Below, piece by piece: positions 43,001 to 54,883 of a stretch of 64,000 bases of DNA (position 1 is its first letter; every line of letters starts with the position of its first letter). Source of the stretch: Pyrenula massariospora (taxonomy: Eukaryota > Ascomycota > Eurotiomycetes > Pyrenulales > Pyrenulaceae); NCBI GenBank assembly GCA_021030905.1, contig JAGFMI010000011.1, positions 124,001 through 188,000 on the forward strand, written 5' to 3'. The notes below the pieces were generated by a model. It searched no databases. It was not told the origin of the DNA and saw only the letters and a list, made by a program, of their open reading frames with translations. The position numbers and the translations under genes were made by a program.

Positions 43001-46000
43001 CTTATTTTTATAATATTGAATAACAAGTATTTATTTTTAACAATAATTTTGTTAAACTTTTAATAGTCTATATACAGTTGTAATTTTTCACTTTATCCTT
43101 TAAATATAAAGAGGATTAATAAGCCTGTAAATAATTTAAATTTTTTAATAAACTTTTTTCTCAGATTGTTTTAAATATAATTTTAAAAAATATTAAGTTC
43201 CTTTTCAGATAGTTTATATATGGATTTAAATATAAGTTTCTTTCTTAATTACAGTTTAATTTTGTAATTTTATAATTAATATTTTAATAATATATTTGCA
43301 TTTACTTTTTTTTAAAATAATTCACTTCATACAGTGTACTTTTAAGATATTATTAAAATTATATGTTTTTTTAATACTTTGTCCTCATTACAACTTTTTT
43401 TTTTCAAATTATTAAAAAAAGTTGATTTTTGTTTTACGAAGCTGTTTAATTTTAAAAGGAAAACTTTTTAAAATATTTTCTTATTGCTTTTTTTATCCAT
43501 CAATATGTTACAGCATTATGTAAATTTTTGTATAGTTATATAACCACACCTGTTAAATTTAAACTTTTTTCTTTACTAATTAATGTTCAAATTATGTTTT
43601 TGTAATTATAATATACCAAAAATTATTTAATTAATTGTTATTGTCATGATGTTTAAATATATTATTTTAATATAGCCATTCATTTTATATTATAAAGATT
43701 TTATTTCAATTGATACTTTTTATACTTTTATTTTATTTTCTTTGAAGATCAACATATTGTATATCCTTGTTTTCTTTTTTATTGAAATTTTTAATTTGTC
43801 TATACATTTTTAAAATATAATATTTTCTGTAGCTTTAAAGTTAATTAAAGTTTTTATTCTTTGTTTATAAAAAATAATTTTTTTTTTTATAATATATGCG
43901 CTTTCGGTGTTTGCTAATTGTTTTGGAACCATAATATAAATTTCTCTTTTTCAATCTGTTAATCAAAAAATTCATTTTTTATTTTTTTAAAGCTTTTTTC
44001 ATCCAATTTCTTGAAATCTTTTTACAATTTATACTTTTAAAAATATTACTGTATGTCTGCGCTGTGTTTTTGACATAAAAATTTATTTATATAAATATGC
44101 TATAACAACTAAGTATATTTATTGTTGATTTAATTTTTTTATCTTTTTTTGTACCAGGTTTAAAAATTATCAAAAAATAAATCCTGAATGTATTTATTCT
44201 CTAAATAATTTTTATATAAATTGATAGAACAATAAATTCAAAATATTTTTATATATTTTATTTTTAAATGTGCCTTTTGATATATGGCCTATTCTATATA
44301 AATTTCTATAATTTAATAATATTAAACATTTAATTTAAATGTTATTTTTAACTTTAATTATTGTAATGTAGCTTCTTAAATTTATAATATTAATCTTTAT
44401 ATTATTTTTTATTTTTGTTGATTTAAAATAGCAAAAAAATATTATTGCCATAAATATACTATATTATTTTGTTATTTTAATATTAAATATTTATTTTTAA
44501 TTTTTCTGATTCTATATATAATCTTTTAAAGTTGATAAATTTTATATTTATTTAATAGATATAACTTTTAGTCTCCTAATTAATATTTTTAAAATTATTT
44601 TTGTCCAATGGTTTGTATCTTCTGGTTAAAAATTTTTATTTTTTTTAAAAAATAAATATTAATCTTTTTGTTGTGTAGGTAGTATAAACATTTTTTATTT
44701 TTATATTTTTTTTATATTTTTGTGCACGCTTTTTTATATTTAAATTTTTTAAACTCCTTTTTAGCGGTTTAATGAAAGGTATATTTTTTATATATACATT
44801 TATTTTAGTGAGTTTTTTTATGAAATAAATTTTATTTATTAAAATATAGATTTTTTCTATATTATTTTAAAATGATTAAATAGTGTTCATTTTTAATATA
44901 TATTTTTCATTTTTTGTCATGTCGTTTAAATAAATTAATTTTTTTTTTTACTCTTTTTAATTACATAATTTTATCATCTTTTAATACTGTATAGTTGTAT
45001 AACAATAACTTTTTTTAAATTTAAATTTCTTCATCAGTGAACTGACTTAGTATATTTCAATTTTTTTCTTTAAAATTTGTTTTATTTTCAGTTTCCATTA
45101 ACTCTTTAAATATTTATACAACTTTTAAAATATTTGTTTAATAAATTATATTAAATTTATATATTGATTTACTTCAGCAGTTTTAAACTATATAATTTTT
45201 TTTTCTATATAAATAATAACTTTTAACTATGTCTTTATTTATATCTTTTTTTTTTAATAGTTTTTTTTCCATGTTGTCAATTTGCATTACATTTAAATTA
45301 AAAATTTTTACTCTCTGTGCATAAAAACATTCGGGTTTTTAAAAAATTCCTTTAAATATTTATCAACATTTTATATTGTGTTAATTATAGAATTATTTCA
45401 ATTCACAATTCTTTAACTGATTATTTAAATGTATTGTTTTCTTTGTTAAATTTTTTAGTAAAAATAAGCTCACCTCTATTTACATAAATTTATTTTTAAC
45501 ATTGTTTTTTAATTTAATTTTAAATATTGTTATGAATACTTTATTTTTTTATTTCAACTTTATAAAAATTTTTTTAAAATATTGAATATATTTTGCCGCA
45601 AAATATATTTATTTTATTTATTGTATAGTTTTACCGGCATTCTCTTTAATATTTATTGTTTTAAATACTTTTTCCATTTTTTTTTAAAAGACATTAAAAT
45701 CTTTAAAAATTTTAACAGCAATAACCTCAAAGTCATTTAAATTTTTTTTTCTTTTAACTTTAATTAATAGATAGTTTCACATTTGTGGCTTAAACTATTT
45801 ATAAATTTTTTCTTAAAATAACCTTACTGTAAATATAACATATTTGTTGGTAGCAATTTTGTTTTTTTAAAATTTAAAATAAATTTAACATTAAGCAAGT
45901 CAGTCATTAAACTTTTAATAATTTTTATTGTATTTATTGAACAAAAATCCCTTTATCTCTTTGGTATCTGTAAAATTAATTAAAGATTCTTTTTATTTTA

Positions 46001-46027
46001 AATGAGCCATCTTTAAAATATTCAAAG

Positions 46028-46421
46028 TGTTATATAAATACTTTTGGATTATTAAAAGATACTTATATAAATTGATTCTTAAGAGATAATTCAGGGTTAA
46101 AATAGGAAAAAAATATTTGTAAAAAGTTCACAAAGATAATTTAATATTTTTATAATTTAACTAGGTGTCTAATTATTTAAATTAAATATATTTTTTCATT
46201 TGGAAGAAAGAAGAGAGCATTTCTTATATATTTTAAAATAATTAACTGTAATTAGTCCAACTTTTATAAACTTTATTTAATTATTTGTTATTTTGTTCAA
46301 AAATAATTAATGGTACTTTTTCAAAACGCCTTTAATTACTACTAATTTAAATTATGTAATTATCTTTAAGTACCTTTTCCTATAAATAATGATTGGTATG
46401 CCTTGCTTGGTGGCCGCAACA
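46028..46421 (-). repeat. 5' LTR of nested element, 394 bp
   Basis: Starts TGTTATATAAATA and ends GGCCGCAACA, followed directly by TATAT, the copy of the target site. Confidence 0.9.
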
Positions 46422-49400
46422 TATATAATAAAAATTAGCAAAATTTAAAAAGAATTATATAATTTTTATTAAATAAAATTCCGGCTAATCTTAAATAATA
46501 AATACTTTTTCTAAATCTATTTATAATTTTTTAATACTAACAATAAATTCTAGAAACTTAATTTTCTATATATAAAATTTATTTTTTCGAATATCTGTTT
46601 GTAAACCTACCTTTTTAACTATTAAAATATCTTTTTTATATATATTTTATATTTAAAGGGATTTTCGGAAAAAATTAAAATATTATTTATATAAACTGTA
46701 TAGAAATTATTTAGATAGTTAAATAATATTTTATTTATAAATTATTAAAAAAAAGCAGAATTATTATATAAGTTAAAAAATAAAATTCGATATTTATATA
46801 AATTAAATTATATATAAAATATTATAAAATTTTTTATTTTAAAAATTATTCAAATTTAATAAAAAGTCTATTATATATTTAGTTTTATAAAAATTTATAT
46901 TTACTGTAATCGAGCTAATATTTTACTAATAAATAAAAATAAATATTAATTTTTTTTAATAAAAATATTTAAATATTAATAATTTATACAGAATCTTTAC
47001 CCTTTTTTAGACTTTTTTATAAATAGTATAAATAAAATAAAGAGGCTGCTACTAAATATAATAAATTTTTTTTTTATATTTTTTTAAAAATATATTTTTA
47101 TAAATTCTAAATATTTCAGCGACATACTATATAAAAGATTAAAAACTAATTTATTATTTTTAATAAGTTCAATCTAGTAGTCCATTTCTTCTTTTAATAG
47201 AAATAGTTTATTTAAGGCTATTTTAAAAAATATATTTTAATAATTTCTAATAAATATAGAAAGCTTGTTCTCTATTATATATTATAATTTATTATTATTA
47301 GTCTTTAAACTATTCTCTATATAGCAATTTTTAATAAATTTATTAATTTTATAAATATTTATAGCCCCGATTACCGCATCTATTTTTATATTAAATAGAT
47401 AAGCCGGTCTATTAATTATATAAATATTTATTTATAATAAGTTTTTAGTCCGATACTTTTTTAATAGTTTTTTTAATTTATTAAATTTCGAATTTTTTAA
47501 ATTCTGGGTTAGTTTTTTTTCTATTTTTTATTTATATTTTATCTTTTAGTAAATAATTAAAGATCTTAATTTTAAATTCGAATTAATATAATATTTTAAT
47601 TAAACTAATTAATCTATCTACCTACTTTAATAGTTAATTTTTTTAATTAATATCTTTTTAATAAGCTGCCTCTACTGAATAAAATATATTTTATTTTTAA
47701 TATAATATTATCATATACTATTTGGTATTATATATAGAATTATTTTTTTATATTATTCGGTATTTTTTACAGTTAAAAAAAATATAATTTTTAATAAATT
47801 AAATATACTTTAATAGTATATTATATCTTTCTATATCGTAAAAAATAAATTAAATAAAAATATATTTTAAACTCAATATTATATTAATCTAAAAGGTATA
47901 GAAAAGTTATTCAATAATTTAATTATTATATTTCAATACTAATATTTTTTGGGCTAATTTATAAAATATAATTTATAAATACTTTTTTAGCTTCGCTTTC
48001 TATTTATAATATATAAAAATTTATCTATTAATTTTTATATTTAATAATATCTTAACACGTAGTTTTACTTCTTTAAAAATAATTTTATTTTTAATTATTA
48101 ATACAGTTTTTTTTATTAATTCTATTAATAAAAAAATATAGCCTTCCTTCTATATTTTTATTTTTTTTAATTTTAAAATAACGACTTCGTCCAGAGTTAC
48201 TTATTTTTTAATTTTTTTTTTATTTTATTCTAATTGAAAGTTTCTATCTATTTAATTTATATTATTTTTTTCAACTTAAAACAATTACAGGCTATATAGC
48301 CTTTTTTATTATAATTATAATAAATAATATTTAAAGTATTTACAGTTTTATTTTTAAAAATAAAAATAAATATCGATAACTTTATTAAAATATTTATTTA
48401 TATAAATTGACGGGATCCCGTTCTTATTTTTATTATAATAATTATTTTTTTTATTTATATAGCAATTTTTATTTTTTTATTTTACTCGACTTATTTTAAC
48501 TGACATATAAAAATACTTACTATATTATAAAATTTTTCGAAGAAAATATCTTTATTTTTTATATATATTATAATTTAAATTTTTAGTTTATTATACAGCT
48601 TTTCTACTATATCTTTCTTCTATTTATTTTTGCAAGTTTTATTTTTATTAACTAACTATATAAATTCTACGCGAAAAGTATTAAAATTTATAAAATAAAT
48701 TATCTTCAATTTTCAATACTAAACCTTAATATTCTATTTTTTATAAAGATTTTTAAATACACTGTAAATAAAATTTATTAATTTTATAAAAATAATAACC
48801 TTTTCTTTTTTTTGCTTCGTCTTAAAATAAAAATATATATTACTCATTACTAAATTTATAATACAAATAGTAATATATACTATTCTCTTAAAATTAATAA
48901 AATACTAATCAATATTAGCAGCAAATTTTTAATTTATAGTAAATTTTTAATTAAAATAAATAAAATTTTTATTATTATCCAATTTGAAAAAATCTAGTAT
49001 CTTTATTAAATAAATTTTTTTATTTTATATTAAATTAACTATTTAAGTTCGAATTTTAATAATAAATTTTTAACAAAGTATAAAATAAGGCCGAAGAATC
49101 TTTAAATATTAAATTAATTTTTTATTATTTTTTAATAAATCTAATAGGTTATTAAAATTATTACTTTTAATAATAAATTAAAATATATTTATATTATTAA
49201 TTTTTTTTTTATCTTTACCTCTAACAGCTTATTATTTGCTAATAAAAATAAAATTTATTATTCTATCTATTAGTATATTTAATATAATTGAAATATTTAT
49301 TTTTAATATTTAATTATTTATTTTATACAGTTTTTTTTTAAGTTCGGCAATCTCTTTTCTTAATTAATTTATTTTCTTAATATAATCCTACTAAATTTTT

Positions 49401-50015
49401 TTAAAAATAATATTTATTATTTTAACATATTTAGCGGAATTATTTAATAATTAAATAAAATACTTCTCTTATTAAAGATATTTTTGCAGTTTTATTAAAA
49501 TATTTTTTAAAATATCGATTAAAATTTTTTTCAGTATATTATAATTAGCTATTAATTTTTTAAATAACTTTATATTTTTAGTAAACTTTTATATAATAAA
49601 CTGTGATCTAAAACTGTAAAAGGTCGCTATACAATATATAAAATCTACAGTTATTATATTTTATATAAAATATTTTATAATTCAATTCGTTTTCAATTCT
49701 TTTATTATTTTATAATAAATATTTAAGTTTTAGAAATACTCGGATTTTAATTAAAATTTTATAAATATATTTTCTTTTCTTTGCGGAAATTTAAATAGAA
49801 TAATTATATTAATTAATCTATCCGATCTGCCGTTTAATATCTTATAAAATATAATTAATTTTAAAAAGTAGTATAGATAGAGAGGTAAGGGATTTTAATT
49901 TAATAATATATAATTTTAAATATAATTAATAGATTAAATTTAAAACCGCTATTAACTTAATATCAATTACTATTATATTGTCTATAAAAACCTATAGATA
50001 GTAAATTTAATATAA

Positions 50016-50196
50016 TATAATAATTAAAATCTAAAATAAATGTATTAGACTATATAAGCAGTTTCTAGCCTAAATATAGCTATACTAAGTTAGAGAGTTA
50101 CTCTATATACGCGCGTACGAGCGAAAATCTTGAAAGTACGCGCCGCGCATCACGTGACGCCAAGACCGCCAAGGCTGTATGGGGCGCGGCGCCACA
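50016..50196 (-). repeat. 5' LTR of outer element, 181 bp
   Basis: Partner of 37168-37348. Its right ~100 bp is GC-normal and ends GGCGCCACA, followed by GACAT; its left part is AT-shifted. Confidence 0.9.
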
Positions 50197-50409
50197 GACA
50201 TGCTGATTAACTGCAAAAAGCTCCTGAGACGATGTAATGGATTTCATGTGTCTGTCTGTAAATGTGTTTATAAATGAATTTGTATATGTACATGTCTTGA
50301 AGACGTATTGCGGACGAAGAGGAGAATTTACTAATATCAAGATGTCGATGACGGAGATCGCAGTAACATCCTTCGGCTGGATGGCTGCTTTTCTCATGAA
50401 ACTGAGCAA
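50197..50409 (-). pseudogene. 5' part of the host reading frame cut by the outer LTR element
   Basis: Minus-strand sequence directly beyond the target-site duplication stays open through SSQELFAVNQH. A GTAAAT donor-like site and a TCTCAG acceptor-like site suggest that an intron lies just upstream of that stretch. Frame agrees with the fragment at 37013-37167. Not identified. Confidence 0.4.
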
Positions 50410-50519
50410 TTTAAAGTTCCTTGCACTTTCTCTATGCGCGTGAGAATGCGGACCCGCGCCCCACTTCGCAGGCTCGAAATGTCCCCGCCGTTGAAAGGAT
50501 CTCTCGGTAACCTCTGTTC

Positions 50520-50775
50520 GTAACAGACCCTAGAAAAATTTGATGAAGGAGTTGGACAAGGCAATCCGTTCATACAAGCTGCTCTGACTTCTACTGCAGT
50601 CTCCGTAAATGGACCAGCTATTACAGTCAACGGTACTGAAGGACAAGGTCTAGAACCACCAGGAGCTCCAGGAAATACTCAACAACCCATGCCGCCCGTC
50701 GGGTCGGGAGCAGGACCACCAGGAGTCCTAGTAAGTCCTCAGCAGCCCACCTCACTTGTTCAACCTGGCAAATAA
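50520..50775 (+). pseudogene. Gene fragment, Gly/Pro/Val-rich C-terminal exon
   Basis: An open frame without its own start, ending in a TAA at 50773-50775, reads GVGQGNPFIQAALTSTAV followed by SVNGPAITVNG and a Pro/Gly/Gln-rich tail (EPPGAPGNTQQPMPPVGSG). It follows an AACAG acceptor-like site. The VSVNG...ITVNG style occurs in fungal surface glycoproteins. No N-terminal part is present nearby. Confidence 0.35.
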
Positions 50776-51105
50776 TCTCAATTCCGACTCCTTTATATCA
50801 TCTACGCTCAATGACATTCTCTATCTGATTCACCGCTATCAAACTTCCCTAATTTCAATATATGACGCTCATGACACTATTCCCTTCTTCTTTAGAGCTC
50901 GTCCCAAGCTCACTATATCCAGTTTCCTTTTTTACGGAATCGTGTCAAGGGCACCTAGCCTGCTGTAATATTGAAGGCCACTACCCTTCGGGATGTAAAC
51001 TGAACTAACTCTCGCCGACACACTACCGGTTTTAAGCGACCGACCCTGAGTAGCTCAAGTGCGATCCGAACTTACAGCTATTTAAGAAAGGACGGGCTAA
51101 TAATG

Positions 51106-51185
51106 TGTCACGGAACATTCAGCCAGAGTAGGTAACACTAGCGGGCACCAGCCAGTACACTACTCCCGCTAAACGTTCCGTGACA
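51106..51185. mobile_element. Very short inverted-repeat element, 80 bp
   Basis: Ends are inverted copies sharing TGTCACGGAAC, then TT and AGC with two differences (about 18 bp each side). The centre is ~44 bp. The sequence can fold into a hairpin. Size fits a small MITE or a foldback remnant; no clear target duplication. Confidence 0.55.
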
Positions 51186-51189
51186 ATAT

Positions 51190-53020
51190 CTATCTCAAAC
51201 ATGAGATAATTCTCTACCCCCTTTTCAAACTCTTTTTCACAGCACAACATATGCTCCAGACAATCGCCTACCCTCTTTCTATGTTATCAAAGCCTCTGCT
51301 ATTGATTTACAGCTTCTCGCGTGAACCTTCCAAGAAACTAGTATCAAACATGAGTGATTCTCCACTCTCTTTCCACTCTCTTTTTCACAGTACAATGTGC
51401 CCTCCAGGCAGCCGCCCGCCTTTTTTACGCTGGAGCAAAGACCGTGTTGTTGACTCACATGGACTGTTACAAGAAAACTCCAATTTATAAGATGCATCTT
51501 TATGGAGCAAAAGTGAGAGCGGTACTGCGCGAAGAGCGGCGTGCACCCGTGAGATATCAAGCGGAAGATGACGAGCCTGGGGGTGAATATTATCTCGGAC
51601 GTTCTACTAGCGTCCGGCGTGAGCGACATCACGGGGAGCTTCCGGCTGTGTAGGGGGGCGGCGCTAGTGGAGGTGGTGCAGCGGGTGCAGAGCCTGGGGC
51701 ACGACGTACGAACACGATCGAAGAGAGCAGGTACTGAAGCTCCACCAACAGCCACGCTACACGGAGACCAAATCTTAGGACGAAGAGGAACTAGTTGATT
51801 ATATTGCTTACAGATTTTTCAGCCCAAAAGTGTCAAAGGCCATGTGGTAAAGCGTTAGTGAAATCTACAGTCTAGCAGGATCTTCTTCTCACGTGAACTT
51901 TTCGAGAAATCAATGTTAAATATGAAATCACCCTACACACTCTCTGATCGTAGAATGCATTCTCCAGGGAAGGCGTCCGCCTTGCATCCGCTGAAAAAGA
52001 CCTGTGTTGTTGGATTACAGACTCTCGCAATTAATCTTCTAAGGAATTAGCATCAAACATAACACCACTCTACATAATCTTTCTGGCTGGGAATCTATAC
52101 CGTAATGGGTCGCCCACCTTCTTGTTACTTAAACTAAACCTTTAGTATTAGCTTCTAGCTGTTACATCTAAAGTTTCAAGGCACGAACATCACACACAAA
52201 GCCACTCCACATAGCCTCTTGAATAGTGGAACCTACCTCTAGAAAGATCGCCTGTCTCCTTTTCGACTTGAATAAAGCTTATATTACTAGTCCACAGCTT
52301 CTCATAATGAACCTTGGTGAGGAAACAACCTCACACATAATGCCGCTCTACATAGCCTCCTCAGCAGCAGGATATGCCCTTCGAAAGATCACCTGCCTCC
52401 TTTTAAACTAAGACAAAGCCTATGTTGTCGATCCGCAACTTCTCACATTTGAACTTTGGGGGGAACCAAGATTACGCATAAAGTCACTCCTGGCACAATA
52501 TACGACGGTAGGATGTACCCTCCGAAGGGTCGCTCGGGTTCCTTTCAAATGAGTCGGTGCTCGTGCTATGAGCTTACAGCTTCTCATTTTAAACCTCTGT
52601 GGAGAACCAACGTCATATATGAAACTATTCTACATATGCATTCTGACAGCAAAATATATCTTCTAGATGTTCGCCTGTCCACTTTCTACTCCAAAAAGTC
52701 TCTGCGGTGTTATCCTACACACGCATTGTATTAGCAGAATGCATGCTCCAGGTGTCCACCCGTCTTCTTTCCTATCGTAACAAGACCTCCATTATACCAT
52801 TCCATACATAGGCTCTCCGAAAGAGGAAAATACCCTCCAGGCGCTCACCTGCCTAATTTTCTATGGTAATAAAGCCTCTATAGTGACGTTCTGTACACAC
52901 AAATTCCCATTGTAGAATGTACCATCCTGGCACTCACCACTCATTCTGTACCATCACAAACGCTCTGTATCGTCATTCTACACAAGAAATTATAGACTGG
53001 AATGTATCCATCAGGTATCA
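51190..53020. repeat. Degenerate tandem array (array 2), same family as array 1
   Basis: Anchor words matching array 1 recur near 51256, 51404, 51964, 52101, 52241, 52382, 52525 and 52664, mostly 136-148 bp apart. From ~52660 on the spacing shortens to 85-89 bp (52749, 52838, 52927, 53012). The units keep the CTTCTCRYA and AAAGCC words. A DPM1 gene fragment interrupts the array between 51.55 and 51.84 kb. Confidence 0.7.
51558..51840 (+). pseudogene. Fragment of a dolichol-phosphate mannose synthase (DPM1) gene
   Basis: The plus frame contains KMTSLGVNIISDVLLASGVSDITGSFRL split here as two readable pieces: KMTSLGVNIISDV and LLASGVSDITGSFRL. This closely matches the conserved DPM1 stretch around GVSDLTGSFRLY in the catalytic glycosyltransferase-2 domain. 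Further on, in a shifted frame, traces like the C-terminal DEEELVDYIAY occur. The N-terminal nucleotide-binding part and most of the rest are missing, so this is a truncated, frame-broken copy. DPM1 makes dolichol-phosphate mannose in the ER and is essential, so an intact gene must lie elsewhere. Confidence 0.65.
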
Positions 53021-53055
53021 GGGCTAAGGACGAGGCCGTAGGTGGATACGGGCAG

Positions 53056-53226
53056 TTAGTGCAAGTAGCCGATCAAAAGAGTACTTCTGACGAGCTGCTG
53101 CGCAGTTTCCCAGGTTTCCTTCACGATAGCAGCCGGATCAGACAAAAAGTTCAATAGAGCCTCTTTGGCGCGACCAATGTAGTTATCGCCCATTTCGAGC
53201 TTCGCATTGAAGTCCTTCGAAGTCAT
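53056..53226 (-). CDS. Small frame of 56 aa, possibly the C-terminal part of a decayed gene
   Basis: MTSKDFNAKLEMGDNYIGRA, then a helical stretch with ALLNFLSDPAAIV, ends in GYLH. The composition is protein-like. The frame continues open upstream of this Met for about 35 codons with several cysteines, so the Met may not be the true start. Not recognised. Confidence 0.35.
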   Translation of the reverse strand: MTSKDFNAKLEMGDNYIGRAKEALLNFLSDPAAIVKETWETAQQLVRSTLLIGYLH

Positions 53227-54883
53227 AATGTCGCCGGAGTATTCAAAAGGGCGTATGAGGGACCAGAAACTAGAGCAGCAGCGACAGCGGCAAGTTGAAA
53301 ATGCGTCCGCGACATTCGCTATGGTTGCAAATAAGAGGAGTCTCTACCGGCGAAAAGATGCCATTCAAAGGATTTAAACTCGTGAAGAGCCTGGAATGTA
53401 CGTCGGATCTCATGTGCAGCTTAAGCAACCTGATCATGGCTGTGGGCCGAACCTTCGGAAGCTAGGTGCCGGAAATGGTGGCACTTCCGCACCTGAAACT
53501 TTTGACGATCCCCTCTAAAATATTCATTATTATTATAACTGTTCAAAAGCTATTAGTAAGCTATAAGTTTGTAGACTAAATCTTCTACTAATTATCTCTA
53601 ATTATCTCTAATCTGTGTAGATAAAGATATCAAAAATAATGCGTATTTGATTAATAAATGTACATAATAATCTTTCTGTTAGCTCTAGGTGCGGAAGTCT
53701 CACTATTTCTGGCACCTAGCTTCAAGCTGAGCACGATCTGGACCTTTGCTCCTAAAGCACTAGCATCTGGCGACTTATGGTGACTGCCTGACCGGATTAT
53801 CGCTTCGGAATCCAGACCTCCCACCTTCAGAAACCATTCCACGCCTTAAGAGTAATTGATCCGGACCCAGTTTCCCACAGTTGGAATGGAGACGACGTGT
53901 GGCTGGTTGGTTTCAGGCGCCGAGATTGGCACTGTCACGCATGGTGCGGTGTCCAGAAGGGTGGATTGAACCCAGAATGCAACAGACTGATCTGCTTCCC
54001 TGATATTGGTGCCATGGGACAGAAAGCACATCACTGGGAATATAATAAACTGGGAGAATGAATCGGCACTAGTAACAAGCTTAGTGCTAGAATTTTGCTG
54101 AAATTTTCGAGCAACATGATCTTGAACAATCCTCACCAAAGCCAGAAAAATTTAAACTCATCCATGTCGTCATATCCCGTCTCGTTGAAGAAGCAATCCC
54201 TGCTCTCTGTATGAGACTGGTCTCGGCCGCAGCCATGCCCGGTCCTACTGTAGTACCTGGACACTAAACAGGCAAAAGAAAGGAGGGCAGAGCGCCACTG
54301 GCGCTTGGTGGCTTGCCGGTGGAGAGCTGAGGACATCTCAATCAGCCAAATCGAGACAGCAGACAGACCCGCTAACCTCATCGAGCTGAGCCTCCGCAAC
54401 TGATATGACAACTTTGACTCTAGCAACGTCCGCCAACTATCAGATCTACTTCATTTTCAGCCAGCCGTCAATTCATGGTGTCCTGTGATTGACCAGTACC
54501 AGTTCGCATTTCATCAGTCAGCCCGGTCTCATAGCATTTTGGGTCTAGCATCAGTGCCTAGCGAAAGTCGACAAGCTCCATCTACTCATTGCAGCGGCCA
54601 AGGCTAGATCTAAAAAATAATCTGGTACGCTATGCAAGATGTCTCGCAGGTACCACCAGGGGCATGAGCCTCGCTAGTGAGGATGATGCAGATATTTATG
54701 CGTTGATATTTCCGCAGCTCTCGGACTCAGGGAATCTTTACAATGAGCATTCGTTTTTTCAAATTCTCTTTCAAGCCAGATTTTGTGTCTGCCACGCCCG
54801 TATCCCAGTCCCCTTGAATTCAATTGCCCCTGGATCGTGTCTTCCATCCCTTGCTTACTGGCCTGAGTCTATACGTTGACCCA
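53227..54883. other. Intergenic with possible debris
   Basis: Two minus-strand frames (53846-54139 and 54133-54426) are protein-like in places but lack domains or consistent splice sites. A short AT-rich stretch occurs at 53510-53690. The last 300 bp is the likely promoter of the DUF2235 gene. Confidence 0.4.

Larger units (their letters stand above)
39693..46421 (-). mobile_element. Nested LTR retrotransposon fossil, Ty3/gypsy-like, RIP-degraded
   Basis: 394-bp LTRs at 39693-40086 and 46028-46421, both opening TGTTATATAAATACTTTT, flanked by the target-site duplication TATAT (39688-39692 and 46422-46426). Total 6,729 bp. A degraded reverse-transcriptase core of the Ty3/gypsy type is recognisable on the minus strand around 42.74-42.97 kb, giving orientation. 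Broken throughout. It lies wholly inside the outer element, so it is the younger of the two. Its plus strand is strongly T-rich with C depleted more than G. Confidence 0.9.
37168..50196 (-). mobile_element. Outer LTR retrotransposon fossil, Ty3/gypsy-like, RIP-degraded, with nested insertion
   Basis: 181-bp LTRs at 37168-37348 and 50016-50196, beginning TG and ending CA, flanked by the 5-bp target-site duplication GACAT (37163-37167 and 50197-50201). Without the nested insertion the element is about 6.3 kb. Orientation is minus: a degraded zinc-knuckle trace is recognisable near 48.3 kb and a reverse-transcriptase trace near 47.0 kb. The body is extremely AT-rich and broken throughout, consistent with RIP. 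Because LTR differences are mostly RIP-type transitions, LTR divergence cannot be read as age; it predates the nested element. Confidence 0.9.

Noticed and set aside
37260-50090. Mitochondrial DNA insertion or centromere as explanation for the AT-rich block
   Set aside because: Paired LTRs with exact target-site duplications on both elements explain its ends, and its sequence is not gene-bearing like mitochondrial DNA.
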